A stretch of 35,825 nucleotides of DNA, from assembly GCF_016862915.1 (NCBI RefSeq), contig NZ_BONW01000053.1, positions 1 through 35,825 on the forward strand, written 5' to 3'. The translations under genes were made by a program, and so were the position numbers. Numbering within the stretch: the first letter of the stretch is position 1; each line of letters begins with the position of its first letter. This DNA comes from Plantactinospora endophytica. Its GTDB lineage: Bacteria > Actinomycetota > Actinomycetes > Mycobacteriales > Micromonosporaceae. Shown here piece by piece: positions 22,997 to 31,357 of this stretch. The notes beneath the pieces are model-generated. The model did not search any database and was not told the origin of the DNA. It saw only the letters and a list, made by a program, of their open reading frames with translations.

Positions 22997-25366
22997 TCAG
23001 TCGTCGTCCTGGACGGTCAGCAGGCCGTAGGCGTCGCCCACCGACACCCCCTGAACGGCCTTCACCGCGACGACGTACACCCGGCCGTCCCCCGGCTGGG
23101 TGTTGCCGGTCACCGCGATCGGAATGGCGATGGTGGTGCTGCCGGGCGCGACGCTCACGACGGTGGCCGTGGCGACCTGGGTTACCGGGTCGACGACGAA
23201 GACGCGTACCTGTCCGGTGCCGCTGCCGGAGACCGTCGCCGGCACCTGGTAGGTGACGGTGCCGGAGTTGCCCTCCTGGACCGTCCGCTCGCCCAGGTCG
23301 ACGCGGGGCAGCGACACCGCCTGCGGCGCCGGGGTGCCGGACCGCCAACCCCACGCGTCGATGAACCAGATCCTCGCCCAGCTCTCACCCGCACGCGGTA
23401 TCAGCACCAGGGACGAGATCGCGTTGAGGTTCAGCCCGGCCGACCACGCGTTGGTCAACGGCATCCGCACCTCCTGCGCCCAGTCGTCCGACGTCTGGGT
23501 CGGTGCCGGGAACGGTTCGAGGGTGGTGGTGCCGAGGATGGCCTGCCGGCCCGCCGAGTCGGCGATGGCGACGTCGAACCGGGTACCCGGTGAACCGTAC
23601 GGAACGGCGGCCCGCAACGCCACCGACTGCGCGTTGGACAGCGAGACCGGCGCGGGCGGCCGGAGCGTGACCGGGCTGCCCGGCGAGGTCCAGGGCACCT
23701 CGACCGCGTACCGGCCGGCCTCCGGGACCACCGGGGCGAACGGCACGAAGTGCGGCGAGTTCGAGTTGCCGCACCAGGCGGGGGTACTCGACCTGGCGAC
23801 CTGCTCGCAGAGCCGGGCACCCGGGCCGCTGACCACGGTCGAGGCGTCCGGCACGAGCAGCCGGGTCCGGTTGCCGCCGACGGCGTGACTGAGCACCGTC
23901 GCCGGGTCCGTCGAGGGCGCCCGGAACCCCGATCCGTCGAGGAGCGGGCGTACCTGGTCGTTGCCCGCGACGAAGGTGGCCGCCGCGGCGGCGACATAGG
24001 TGGCGCCCACGTTCTGCTGCTGGACCGGGGTGAGCCGGGTCGGTGCGGCCGTCCGGCAGATCGGGTCGTGCGGGCTGGGATAGTCGTCCCAGGACTTCGC
24101 CACGGAGAGCCCGGGCGTCCACTCCGTGTTGAAGTAGTTGTGGTTGGCGCCGAGGGCGAACACGACGCCGTGCAGCGCGAAGCCCCGACCCACCCCACGG
24201 GTCGCGTCCGCGTACATCTGGCCCTGGAGGTCGGACAGGTCACCGTCGCAGCTCGGCAGGATGGTCACCGACGGTACGTCGGGGGCGGGATTGTGGCTGT
24301 AGATCGACGGGGCGATCAGGGCCAGGCCACGGATCTGCCAGCTTACCGTTCCCGGGGCACCGTCCTGGGCGGCCGGTGGCCGGGTGAGGCTGTCGACGGC
24401 GGCGCGGCTGACGCCCTCGCCACCGCGCGAGTGGCCGACGAGCAGCACGTTGGACATGTTCGGCACGGGGGCCGACCGGACCACGTCCGGGGCGCCGGGC
24501 CGGCCGCTGCCCGCCCAGTCCGCCCAGCGGCCCAGGTGCAGCCGGACCAGGGAGGAGCGGGCCTGTGCACCGGCGTCCTGCGGCGGCAGTCCGCTGCCGT
24601 CCTGCGCGTTGACGGCGTTCGCCGAGATGGAGACGGTGACGTACCCCTGCGAGGCGAGCACCTGCTGGATCCGCTCGTACCCCCGATGACTCGGCAGCGG
24701 GTTCCATCCCGAGGGGCAGGGCCAGACGGTGGTCGGCTCGGCGGTGCCCTGGTAGCAGGTGGGGTGCCGGCCGTGCAGGATCAGCACCAGCGGGCGTTGT
24801 CCGGAGGTGCCCTGGGGTGCCACGACGTAGCCGCGCATCTCCACCGGTACGGCGAAGCCCGGCAACTGCACGTCGGGCAGCGCGTACTCGCCGGAGAGCG
24901 TCGAGTACGGACCCGGCACGCCCGGGTCGACCGGGTTGGCCGGCAGTTGGGCCGCCGCTCGGGCCGGCGGGGCGGTGCCCCCGCGCGAAGCGGTCGAATC
25001 CACCGCGATGTCGAGGCGCCGACCTGCGGCGCGCACCTGTAGCCCGGTCAGGTCGCGCGCGGCGACGTCGTCGATGACAAGCTGGAAACCGCGCTGGTCA
25101 GCCGTTGTCCCGGGCCGGCCGAGCAGCCGTTCACCGGCACGGAACTCGACCGCCGCGTCGCCGGTCCGCACCGGCTGGTCCGGGTGCCAGCTGAGCACGA
25201 ACCCGGACGGCGCCTCCGTCAGGTTCCAGCCGTCCGGCAACGAGGTACGGGCGACGACCGCCGCCCGACCGGTGCCGTCGGCGGGAGCCGCCCACGCGGC
25301 ACCGCCGCCCCCCAAAGAAATCGCAACCGTTAGCGACGCGGCAAGCATCGCTCTGCCGACGTGCAT
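22997..25366 (-). CDS. Large secreted alpha/beta hydrolase (esterase)
   Basis: The 789-residue exported protein has a signal peptide over about 1-27 (ending GAAWAAP), a beta-rich N-terminal part to about residue 150, and an alpha/beta-hydrolase domain over about 160-480. A Calx-beta or Ig-like strand-rich module lies at about 690-789 (TVQEGNSGTVTYQVPA, ending LTVQDDD). Catalytic residues are Ser313 in VGHSRGGEG, probably Asp375 in PSCDGDLSD, and His409 in GANHNYFN. The oxyanion region is LILHGRHPTC, with several cysteines likely in disulfides. GGGGGAGGAC precedes the ATG. A near-perfect CebR/CelR operator lies about 55 bp upstream, suggesting induction on cellulose-derived sugars and a role as an esterase on plant polymers. 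The substrate itself is inferred. Confidence 0.88.
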   Translation of the reverse strand: MHVGRAMLAASLTVAISLGGGGAAWAAPADGTGRAAVVARTSLPDGWNLTEAPSGFVLSWHPDQPVRTGDAAVEFRAGERLLGRPGTTADQRGFQLVIDDVAARDLTGLQVRAAGRRLDIAVDSTASRGGTAPPARAAAQLPANPVDPGVPGPYSTLSGEYALPDVQLPGFAVPVEMRGYVVAPQGTSGQRPLVLILHGRHPTCYQGTAEPTTVWPCPSGWNPLPSHRGYERIQQVLASQGYVTVSISANAVNAQDGSGLPPQDAGAQARSSLVRLHLGRWADWAGSGRPGAPDVVRSAPVPNMSNVLLVGHSRGGEGVSRAAVDSLTRPPAAQDGAPGTVSWQIRGLALIAPSIYSHNPAPDVPSVTILPSCDGDLSDLQGQMYADATRGVGRGFALHGVVFALGANHNYFNTEWTPGLSVAKSWDDYPSPHDPICRTAAPTRLTPVQQQNVGATYVAAAAATFVAGNDQVRPLLDGSGFRAPSTDPATVLSHAVGGNRTRLLVPDASTVVSGPGARLCEQVARSSTPAWCGNSNSPHFVPFAPVVPEAGRYAVEVPWTSPGSPVTLRPPAPVSLSNAQSVALRAAVPYGSPGTRFDVAIADSAGRQAILGTTTLEPFPAPTQTSDDWAQEVRMPLTNAWSAGLNLNAISSLVLIPRAGESWARIWFIDAWGWRSGTPAPQAVSLPRVDLGERTVQEGNSGTVTYQVPATVSGSGTGQVRVFVVDPVTQVATATVVSVAPGSTTIAIPIAVTGNTQPGDGRVYVVAVKAVQGVSVGDAYGLLTVQDDD

Positions 25367-25418
25367 AGACGTCCTCCCCCGTGGATATTCCGTTGTAGAC
25401 GTGCCCGCCCCAGCCTGT

Positions 25419-25432
25419 CGGGAGCGCTCCCA
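25419..25432 (-). promoter_or_regulatory. CebR/CelR-type operator
   Basis: On the minus strand the site reads TGGGAGCGCTCCCG, matching 13 of 14 bases of TGGGAGCGCTCCCA, the operator of the LacI-family cellulose-utilisation repressors CebR (Streptomyces) and CelR (Thermobifida). The inner 12 bp are a perfect palindrome. It lies just upstream of a candidate promoter for the secreted esterase. Confidence 0.7.
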
Positions 25433-25533
25433 CGTCTGGTGCGTTCGTCATCCTAGAGCGCTTCGGGCACCGCGATCAATGCGATCCGGGTATGTCCGCC
25501 TACTTTGGACGGTCGGGAGCCTGCTTCGAGTGG

Positions 25534-26430
25534 TCAGCCGCGCGGCGCGTACGCCTCGACCGGTTGACTGGCCGGCGGTCGGCGGATGCCCAGGGTGCTC
25601 TGCGCGGGCAGCATCCCGGACGCGACGACCGCCCGGGTGACCGGGGCGACCAGTCCGGCCAGCCGCCCGGCCGCCGGACCCGACGCCCGCCACGGAGCTG
25701 CGGCCAGCTCGTCCGTCCGCCGTTCCAGCTCGTCGCGCAGCCGGTGTCCCGCCGGGGTGGCCAGGCCGGCCGCGTCGACGAGCCCGCGCCCGGCCAGCCG
25801 GTCCCGGGCGGCGCTCCACTCCTCGTCCGTCCAGCGGCGGCTGGCGAAGACCTCGACCGGCGCGGCTCCGACAGCGGCGAACGAGACCAGCGCCTCGGTC
25901 GGGTCGAGTCCGGCGGCGAGCAGGGCGGCGACGTGCCCGTCGCCACGGTGTTCGCGCAGCACGGTGGCGGCCTGCCAGAGCACCAGGTGCGGCGCCGCCG
26001 GCCAGGGCAGGTCGGCATTTGCGGCGGCGAGCGGGCGCCCGGCGAGGTCGGCCGCCTCGGCGGCCCGGCGGGCCAGTACGGCGGCCTCGGCCACCTCGGG
26101 CGAGTCGACCCGGTCGCCGAGCAGTGCCCGTAACGCCCGGTCCACTCCGGACAGACGCGCGTCGAGCACCTTGGCCGGGTCGGCGACCGACCAGACCGCC
26201 GGCACGTACTCGGCGACCATCCGAGGGCTGAAGCTGTAGTAGGTGGCGGTTACCAGTTCGGCTCCGGCCGCCCCGAGCGGGGCCGACCGCCAGGCGAAGT
26301 AACCCGACCAACGGTCCTCGGTCGGCAGACCCAGCGCAGCGGCCTCCTCGGTCAACTCCGGCGCGTAGTAGACCAGCGCGTGCAGCGGCTCGAACAGGTG
26401 CCACATCTGCCGGACCATCGTCGGTTCCAT
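25534..26430 (-). CDS. SCO6745-family (SalK-type) protein
   Basis: The 298-residue protein belongs to the actinobacterial SCO6745 family, recognisable from the start VRQMWHLFEPLHALVYYAPE and from YFAWRSAPLGAAGAELVTATYYSFSP. The C-terminal half has a winged-helix-like segment (RRWTDEEWSAARDRLAGRGLVDAAGLATPAGHRLRDELERRTDEL) resembling MarR wings. That leaves open whether it is a DNA-binding protein or a small-molecule-binding one. The family occurs beside antibiotic and stress genes, and no reaction is established. GGGAGG precedes the ATG at 26430 by seven bases. The promoter carries two near-identical operators, so the gene is tightly regulated, perhaps by itself. Confidence 0.85.
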   Translation of the reverse strand: MEPTMVRQMWHLFEPLHALVYYAPELTEEAAALGLPTEDRWSGYFAWRSAPLGAAGAELVTATYYSFSPRMVAEYVPAVWSVADPAKVLDARLSGVDRALRALLGDRVDSPEVAEAAVLARRAAEAADLAGRPLAAANADLPWPAAPHLVLWQAATVLREHRGDGHVAALLAAGLDPTEALVSFAAVGAAPVEVFASRRWTDEEWSAARDRLAGRGLVDAAGLATPAGHRLRDELERRTDELAAAPWRASGPAAGRLAGLVAPVTRAVVASGMLPAQSTLGIRRPPASQPVEAYAPRG

Positions 26431-26456
26431 CCCAACCTCCCGGAAGCACGGTGAAT

Positions 26457-26505
26457 CTTGTCATCGTCAAGTTAGCTCGACAGCAGTCAACTTGTCAACG
26501 ACAAG
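26457..26505 (-). promoter_or_regulatory. Promoter with two operators for the SCO6745-family gene
   Basis: On the minus strand TTGACA (26493-26498) and TAACTT (26469-26474) are 18 bp apart. Two 15-bp dyads that agree at 13 positions cover them: CTTGTCGTTGACAAG (26491-26505) over the -35, and CTTGACGATGACAAG (26457-26471) over the -10 and start point. This is a textbook repressor layout. Confidence 0.7.
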
Positions 26506-26529
26506 ATCTGTCGCCCGGCGGAAGTCGGA

Positions 26530-26690
26530 CCCGGGCACCGGGCGGCGCGGCAGTCGGACCACGGGACGACCGGGCAGCCGGATCAACGGCCGGGTGGCCA
26601 GAACCGGGCGGCGGAGCAGTCGTACCACCGGGCGACAGGGCGGCCGGGTCACGGGACGGCGGGGCAATCGGATCACCGGCCGGGTGGCCA
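26530..26690. repeat. Degenerate 24-bp minisatellite
   Basis: About six units of 24 bp repeat with drift. Read on the minus strand they would give the period-8 peptide V-I/V-R-L-P-R-R-P. An open frame from a GTG at 26691 exists, but it is the by-product of the repeat and has no ribosome site, so I do not call it a gene. Confidence 0.6.
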
Positions 26691-26713
26691 CAACGCCGGA
26701 CGGCCGGGGCCGG

Positions 26714-26756
26714 AAGGCGGGACGGCCGGGTGGTCGGGGCCCGGCCGTCCCGCCTT
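26714..26756 (-). terminator. Strong hairpin terminator of the mannanase gene
   Basis: A perfect 17-bp stem (26714-26730 with 26740-26756) has a 9-nt loop and begins six bases after the mannanase stop codon. Confidence 0.88.
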
Positions 26757-26762
26757 ATCGGG

Positions 26763-28115
26763 TCAGGTCGCGGCGCAGGAGAGGGTCGGCGCGCTGTTGG
26801 TGCCGTTCCACGAGCCGAGGAAGCCGAAGGTCGCGCTCGCCCCGGCGGCGAGGTTGCCGTTGTAGCTGACGTTGCGGGCGGTCACGCCCGACCCGCTGCT
26901 GGTCACGGTCGCGCTCCACGCCTGGGTGACGCGCTGACCGTTGGCGAAGGTCCAGGTCACCGTCCACCCGCTGACCGCCGAGGCGCCGGCGGTCACTCGT
27001 ACCTCGGCCTGGAAGCCGCCGGTCCACTGGCCGGTGATCGCGTACGTGGCGGTGCAGGCCCGGTTACCGCCGGGCGGCGTACCCGTGGGGGTCACCGGCG
27101 GCCTGGTGGTCGGCGTGACCGGCGGCGTGCTGGGTGTCCCGCCACGGAAGATGCTGGCCTCCCGGGCGGTCGCCCGGACACCGTTGGTCCCGTTGAAGAT
27201 CCGCTGCCCCCAGGAGGTGAGCTGGTTCGGGTCGAAGCCGACCGACATGTCCAGGATCGGATCGGTGTTCCCGCTCCACGACCAGGCCAGGTAGCCGAGG
27301 TTGCGGGAGACCGCCTCGGCCAGCACCGTCTCGTGGTCCACGTCGCTGGAGTTGGTCCGCCAGCCGAACTCGCCGATGACCAGCGGCCAGCCGTTGGTCT
27401 GGAAGCGGTTGAGGTAGTCGGTGATGCTGGCGGCGGTGTTGAACACGGCGTACATGTGGATCGACAGGACGGTGTTCCGCTGGTTGTCGGCGTTCAGGAT
27501 CGTCTGGGCGTTGTCCCGCATGACGTACTGCCAGTCCTGACCCCAGTTCGGCGCGTCGACCATCAGCAGGTGCTGGAAGCCGTTGCTGCGCATCCTGGCG
27601 ATCGCCGCGGTGGTGGCCGCCGTCCACTGGCCGGCGTTGGTGTTGCCGATCGGCTCGTTGCCGATGTTGATGACGACGTAGTTCTCCTGGCCGACCAGGG
27701 CGCTCTTCTGGCTGATCCAGTAGTTGACCGCCTCGTCGAGGCTGGCCGCCGCCGCATCCTCGCCGTACCCGGTGGTGTCGTGCACCTCGAGTACGCAGAT
27801 CAGCCGGTTCTGCTTGCAGAGCGAGATCACGTTGCCGACGTCGGTGGACGGACCCCACCGCTTGCCACTGCCCAGTACCACGCGGACGGTGTTGGCGCCG
27901 AGAGCCTTGATGTTGGCGAACGAACTGGTCTGGTTGGTGAACCAGACGTGCGGATGGTTGACTCCGCGCATCACGAACGTCTGGCCGTTGGCCTCGACGA
28001 TGTTGCGGCCACTGATGTGCAGGCCCACGGCCGCGTCCGCCGGTCGGGCGAACAACAGCACGGAACTGGCGACCGCGAGCGTGACGGCGACGAAGGCAGC
28101 GAGTCGTCTTCTCAT
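26763..28115 (-). CDS. Secreted GH5 endo-beta-mannanase (subfamily 8 type) with CBM2
   Basis: The 450-residue exported glycanase has a signal peptide over 1-29 (cleavage after ADA), a GH5 catalytic barrel over about 30-318, a Pro/Thr linker over 326-350 and a C-terminal CBM2 over about 353-448. The acid/base is Glu154 in INIGNEPIGN and the nucleophile Glu249 in VIGEFGW. The sequence RGVNHPHVW, LEVHDTTGYGED and VDAPNWGQDW is typical of GH5 subfamily 8 mannanases rather than cellulases. The CBM2 has flanking Cys354/Cys447 and surface Trp364, Trp384 and Trp436, which bind crystalline cellulose. It would cut mannan in plant cell walls while anchored to cellulose. GAGGTAGGTC precedes the ATG. A CCCCG-GTCT-CGGGG hairpin (28136-28149) lies in the leader. 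No CebR box is seen here. Confidence 0.92.
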   Translation of the reverse strand: MRRRLAAFVAVTLAVASSVLLFARPADAAVGLHISGRNIVEANGQTFVMRGVNHPHVWFTNQTSSFANIKALGANTVRVVLGSGKRWGPSTDVGNVISLCKQNRLICVLEVHDTTGYGEDAAAASLDEAVNYWISQKSALVGQENYVVINIGNEPIGNTNAGQWTAATTAAIARMRSNGFQHLLMVDAPNWGQDWQYVMRDNAQTILNADNQRNTVLSIHMYAVFNTAASITDYLNRFQTNGWPLVIGEFGWRTNSSDVDHETVLAEAVSRNLGYLAWSWSGNTDPILDMSVGFDPNQLTSWGQRIFNGTNGVRATAREASIFRGGTPSTPPVTPTTRPPVTPTGTPPGGNRACTATYAITGQWTGGFQAEVRVTAGASAVSGWTVTWTFANGQRVTQAWSATVTSSGSGVTARNVSYNGNLAAGASATFGFLGSWNGTNSAPTLSCAAT

Positions 28116-28484
28116 GACCTACCTCGGGAGAAGGGCCCCGGTCTCGGGGCATAACGGGCTGGCCACGGCATGGGCCCCCGACGATCGCTGCCCGGCTCTC
28201 GGGGGGTGGGATGGGCACAGTCCGTTGGCACGTTACGAGTGCGAGTCCGGCTCGTGCAGGCACGGTACGCTCCGCCGCACCCCCAGCGCAATTCACACAC
28301 GTCGATGGTGAGCGGCGGCGGGGTCGGCGACGACGGCCGGGGGCCTGCGCCGCCGGACCGCACGGGCTCGACGGCCAGCCCGACGACGGCGATCGGGGCG
28401 ACGACCAGCTCACCCGGTGCATCCAGCCTGCGGTGTTGGCGACCCGGCCGTACTGGACGTCCAGCAGTTGCTCGCGGAACCGTA
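28116..28484. other. Gap upstream of the mannanase gene
   Basis: The 369 bp hold the mannanase leader with a short hairpin (28136-28149) and an inverted repeat around 28238-28262 (CGAGTGCGAGTCCGGCTCG). No gene is supported. Short frames here have no recognisable domain. Confidence 0.45.
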
Positions 28485-29147
28485 CTACGCGCCGGGTACC
28501 AGCACCGCCGTGGCGATCAGGCCGGCCGCGACGACGAACCGGCCGGAGAACGCGGCCACCGGCCGCCCGGCGACCGTCGGGCCCGGCACCAGCAGGTACG
28601 CCTCGAAGGTGCCGGCCGGGTCGAAGACGACCTCCACCTCGTCGAAGTCGAGCCACCGGCCGGTCAACGGCGACCACGCCTTGTAGACCGACTCCTTCGC
28701 ACTGAACAGCAGCCGGTCCCAGTGCACGCCGGGATGCGTGTCCCCGAGATCGCGCAGGCCGGTACGCTCCGCCGGCCGGCTCACCACGTCCAGTACGCCG
28801 TCAGGCAGCCGGTCGTGCGGCTCCGCGTCGATGCCGATCGCCGCCACATCACGGCGGTACGCGAGGACGGCGGCCCGGTAGCCGTCGCAGTGCGTCATGC
28901 TCCCCACCAGCCCGTCCGGCCAGCTCGGCGCGCCGGACGGGCCGCGCGGTATCGCGACGGGCGGCATCCCGAGCGTCGCGAGGGCCCGACGGGCGCAGTG
29001 CCGCACCGTGGCGAACTCCCGCCGACGTCGGTCGACGGCGTCCGCGACGTACGCCTCCTCGGCCGGGAAGAGGGTCGCCGCACCGACGTCGCCGAACTCC
29101 TCGGCCCTCGCCACGAACTCCGGTACGACACTGCCGATCAACGCCAC
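28485..29147 (-). CDS. 4'-Phosphopantetheinyl transferase (Sfp/EntD type)
   Basis: The 220-residue enzyme transfers phosphopantetheine from CoA to carrier proteins of polyketide, nonribosomal peptide or siderophore pathways. Motifs are GSMTHCDGYRAAVLA (P1b/P2 region), IGIDAEPHDRLP (Mg-binding Asp and Glu) and FSAKESVYKAW (P3). The size and the N-terminal FPAEEAYVADAVDRRRREF fit the EntD/Sfp group. The start is the GTG at 29147, 62 bp after the AtzH-like gene's stop. GACACT lies six bases upstream, consistent with a leaderless message. No carrier-protein gene is in the window, so it serves a distant pathway. It may simply follow the nitrogen operon on the same strand. Confidence 0.93.
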   Translation of the reverse strand: MALIGSVVPEFVARAEEFGDVGAATLFPAEEAYVADAVDRRRREFATVRHCARRALATLGMPPVAIPRGPSGAPSWPDGLVGSMTHCDGYRAAVLAYRRDVAAIGIDAEPHDRLPDGVLDVVSRPAERTGLRDLGDTHPGVHWDRLLFSAKESVYKAWSPLTGRWLDFDEVEVVFDPAGTFEAYLLVPGPTVAGRPVAAFSGRFVVAAGLIATAVLVPGA

Positions 29148-29209
29148 CCGACCAGTGTCCCGGTTGCCGGTGCCGACGGCAGCCCCGGCCGGGGACGACC
29201 GAGGACGGA

Positions 29210-29602
29210 TCAGGACCGGGTCGGCACCTGGGCGCACTCGGAGACGTGGGCACTGACGATCCGCCAGCCGGCCGGCAGGCGTACCCAGGTCTGGGTCTGC
29301 CGGCCGGTGGCGGCGCCGTCGGGATAGTCGAAGAAGGTGTTGACCACCGCCGTGTCGGTGCCGAAGGTGGTGATCAGCGTGCCGTGCAGCCGGCGGCCGA
29401 GGGGCAGCGGCGGCTGCGCCGAACGCCACCGCCGCTGCTCCTCGATCCCGATCTGGTGGTCGGCGATGCCGAACCGGACCGTCCGGGTCGACGCCCAGAA
29501 GTATCCGACGATCGCGTCCACGTTCCCGGCCACCAGCGCCGCCTCGTAGCCGGCGAACTCGGCCGCGACCTCGGCGACCACCTCGGGCCGGTCAACGTCC
29601 AC
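29210..29602 (-). CDS. AtzH-like DUF3225 (SnoaL-fold) amidohydrolase
   Basis: The 130-residue protein matches the DUF3225 family that includes HpxZ of oxalurate catabolism and AtzH of the Pseudomonas ADP cyanuric acid operon. AtzH acts on carboxylated urea intermediates to give allophanate. Residues Tyr22 and Arg46, reported as needed in AtzH, correspond here to Tyr19 (EFAGYEAAL) and Arg43 (TRTVRFG) with the same spacing of 24. Other family marks are GRRLHGTLITTFGTDTAVVN and GRQTQTWVRLPAGWRIVSAHVS. The GTG at 29602 has GGAGG upstream, and the start overlaps the permease stop by 11 bp, so expression is coupled. The usual partners AtzE and AtzG are not in the window. Confidence 0.85.
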   Translation of the reverse strand: MDVDRPEVVAEVAAEFAGYEAALVAGNVDAIVGYFWASTRTVRFGIADHQIGIEEQRRWRSAQPPLPLGRRLHGTLITTFGTDTAVVNTFFDYPDGAATGRQTQTWVRLPAGWRIVSAHVSECAQVPTRS

Positions 29603-31340
29603 CGGTGCCGGCCTCCGCCCCTGCCGTCGCCGAATCCTCCGCCTCGTCCGGCCGCCCGGCCGGAGCCGCCGACCCGGCCTGGGTAGTTGGCCCGGCCTGT
29701 GAGGTTGGCGCGGCCGGAGCGGCCTGTTCGGCCGGGGTGGGCGGTGGGGTGGACGGCGCGGCGGCCGGGGCGCCGTGCCGGCGGTCCAACTCCAGTTCCT
29801 CGGCGTCCGGTTCCCGGGGCGGGACCTTCGCCAGCGCGAACAGCCCGCAGACCACCGCGACGAAGAGATAGCCGAGCGCGACCTGCCCGTTGGCGTTCCA
29901 CTCGATCCGTTCACCATGGATGAGCCCGACGAAGGAGAGCAGCGCGCCGACCGCCGAGAAGACGGCCGCCCGGACGAACCGCTTGTCGATGACGAAGACC
30001 ACCACCGCACCGAGTACCAGACCGGCCAGGATCGCGCCCTGGCCGAGTACCAGCAGCCCGTCGTAGACGACCCCGGCACCGGCCAGCGCCGTGTCACCGA
30101 CCTCGGCCGCCGTCGTACCGGCGGCGGCGAGCGCGTTGTCCATCTGGCCGGTCGCCCAGGCGGCGATGTTGGGGATCAGCGCGGCGACCACCGCGGCGGC
30201 GTGCACCCGGGGCGTGGCCTGGAACGCCTGCGCGCCGATCAGCAGCCCGATGTACAGCAGGATCGGTACGATCGCGGCGGTCGGGAAGATCGTCGCGAGC
30301 AGGCCGAACATGCCGAGGAAGCAGAGTACGGCGATGACCACGCCGGTCGCCATCGAGTAGCCACTCCGGCCACCGGCCGCCTTCCACCCGGGATGCCCCA
30401 CGTAGACGGCCGGCGGGAACGGCGAGCCGAGCGCCGAACCGATCACCGCACCGGCCCCGTCCGCCAGCAGTACGCTGCGCAGGTTGTAACTGTCCCCGGC
30501 GGTCGCCGCGCTCTCCACGTTGGTCATGCCCTCGGTGAAGTTGTAGACGCCGAGCGGGATCGCGGTGGCGAGCAGCGGGGCCATCTCGGCGAGCCCGTCG
30601 AAGAGCAGCCCGAACTGCAACGACGGCAGCCCGAGCGCGATGTCCCCGGCCGCCGCCGAGACGTCGGGCACCGACATCGCGCCGCCGATCCAGCCGATCG
30701 CCGTACCGAGGAGCAGGGCGACCAGCCCGATCGGCAGGTTGCCGGGCAGGCGTACGTCGGTGAGCAGTCCGATCAGCAGCAACGCGAAGACCGGCAGGGC
30801 GATCCAGGCGGTCCGCCACATCTGCCCGGCCGGGTTCATCGAGATGAACGTGATGGAGATCCCGGCGAGGGTGCCGAGCAGCGCCGCCCGGGGTGCGTAC
30901 CGCCGGATGTAGGGGCCGACGAACGCCCCGAGCAGCACGATGACGCCGATGATGAACGCCCAGGCCACGCCGGCCTGCCAGGCCTGCCTCGGATCCTCGG
31001 TACGCAGGTAGATCGGCAGCATGATCACGAAGATCACGATGAACATGTGCGGCACGCTCGGCCCGTACGGCAGCGCGGTGACGTCGGTCCGGTTCTCCCG
31101 GCGGGCCAGCCGGCGGGCCAGCACCGTGTAGTAGATGTTGCCGGCGACCAGGGCGATGCCCAGGGCCGGCAGGATGGTGCCGAAGACGTCCCCGGAGGAG
31201 AGCTGGACGACGCCGAGGCAGAGTGCGGTCAGGGTCAGCACGTTGACCAGGACGTTGACGCCGAACCCGAAGAAGGCGTTGGTGTCGCCGCGTACCCACA
31301 GCGGCAGGTTCACGGTGGCATGCTCGGTGTTCTTCACCAT
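29592..31340 (-). CDS. NCS2-type (xanthine/uracil-like) permease
   Basis: The 582-residue permease has about 13 hydrophobic segments, fitting the nucleobase/ascorbate (NCS2) fold. Typical sequence includes MFIVIFVIMLP, GVYNFTEGMTNVESAATAGDSYNLRSVL (substrate and cation site region of TM8) and SPFPPAVYVGHPGW. The C-terminal 70 residues after about 510 are a Pro/Ala/Thr-rich tail that is probably cytoplasmic and disordered. GAGGAG precedes the ATG at 31340. The frame continues upstream into the previous gene but without coding character. The gene is 17 bp after the second hydrolase. In this operon the likely cargo is biuret, a related condensed urea, or a ring compound that yields it. The substrate is inferred from context only. 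Confidence 0.88.
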   Translation of the reverse strand: MVKNTEHATVNLPLWVRGDTNAFFGFGVNVLVNVLTLTALCLGVVQLSSGDVFGTILPALGIALVAGNIYYTVLARRLARRENRTDVTALPYGPSVPHMFIVIFVIMLPIYLRTEDPRQAWQAGVAWAFIIGVIVLLGAFVGPYIRRYAPRAALLGTLAGISITFISMNPAGQMWRTAWIALPVFALLLIGLLTDVRLPGNLPIGLVALLLGTAIGWIGGAMSVPDVSAAAGDIALGLPSLQFGLLFDGLAEMAPLLATAIPLGVYNFTEGMTNVESAATAGDSYNLRSVLLADGAGAVIGSALGSPFPPAVYVGHPGWKAAGGRSGYSMATGVVIAVLCFLGMFGLLATIFPTAAIVPILLYIGLLIGAQAFQATPRVHAAAVVAALIPNIAAWATGQMDNALAAAGTTAAEVGDTALAGAGVVYDGLLVLGQGAILAGLVLGAVVVFVIDKRFVRAAVFSAVGALLSFVGLIHGERIEWNANGQVALGYLFVAVVCGLFALAKVPPREPDAEELELDRRHGAPAAAPSTPPPTPAEQAAPAAPTSQAGPTTQAGSAAPAGRPDEAEDSATAGAEAGTGGR

Positions 31341-31357
31341 GGCGGTACTCCTCGCGC

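Larger units (their letters stand above)
26431..26762. other. Gap between SCO6745-family and mannanase genes
   Basis: These 332 bp contain, in order, the two-operator promoter (26457-26505), the 24-bp minisatellite (26530-26690) and the mannanase terminator (26714-26756). No gene is supported. Confidence 0.6.

Noticed and set aside
26467-26691. A 74-codon gene on the minus strand
   Set aside because: It is the translation of a 24-bp repeat, lacks a ribosome site and overlaps the operators of the SCO6745-family gene.
26763-28115. Endoglucanase (cellulase) annotation
   Set aside because: The CBM2 binds cellulose, but the catalytic domain motifs are those of GH5 subfamily 8 mannanases.
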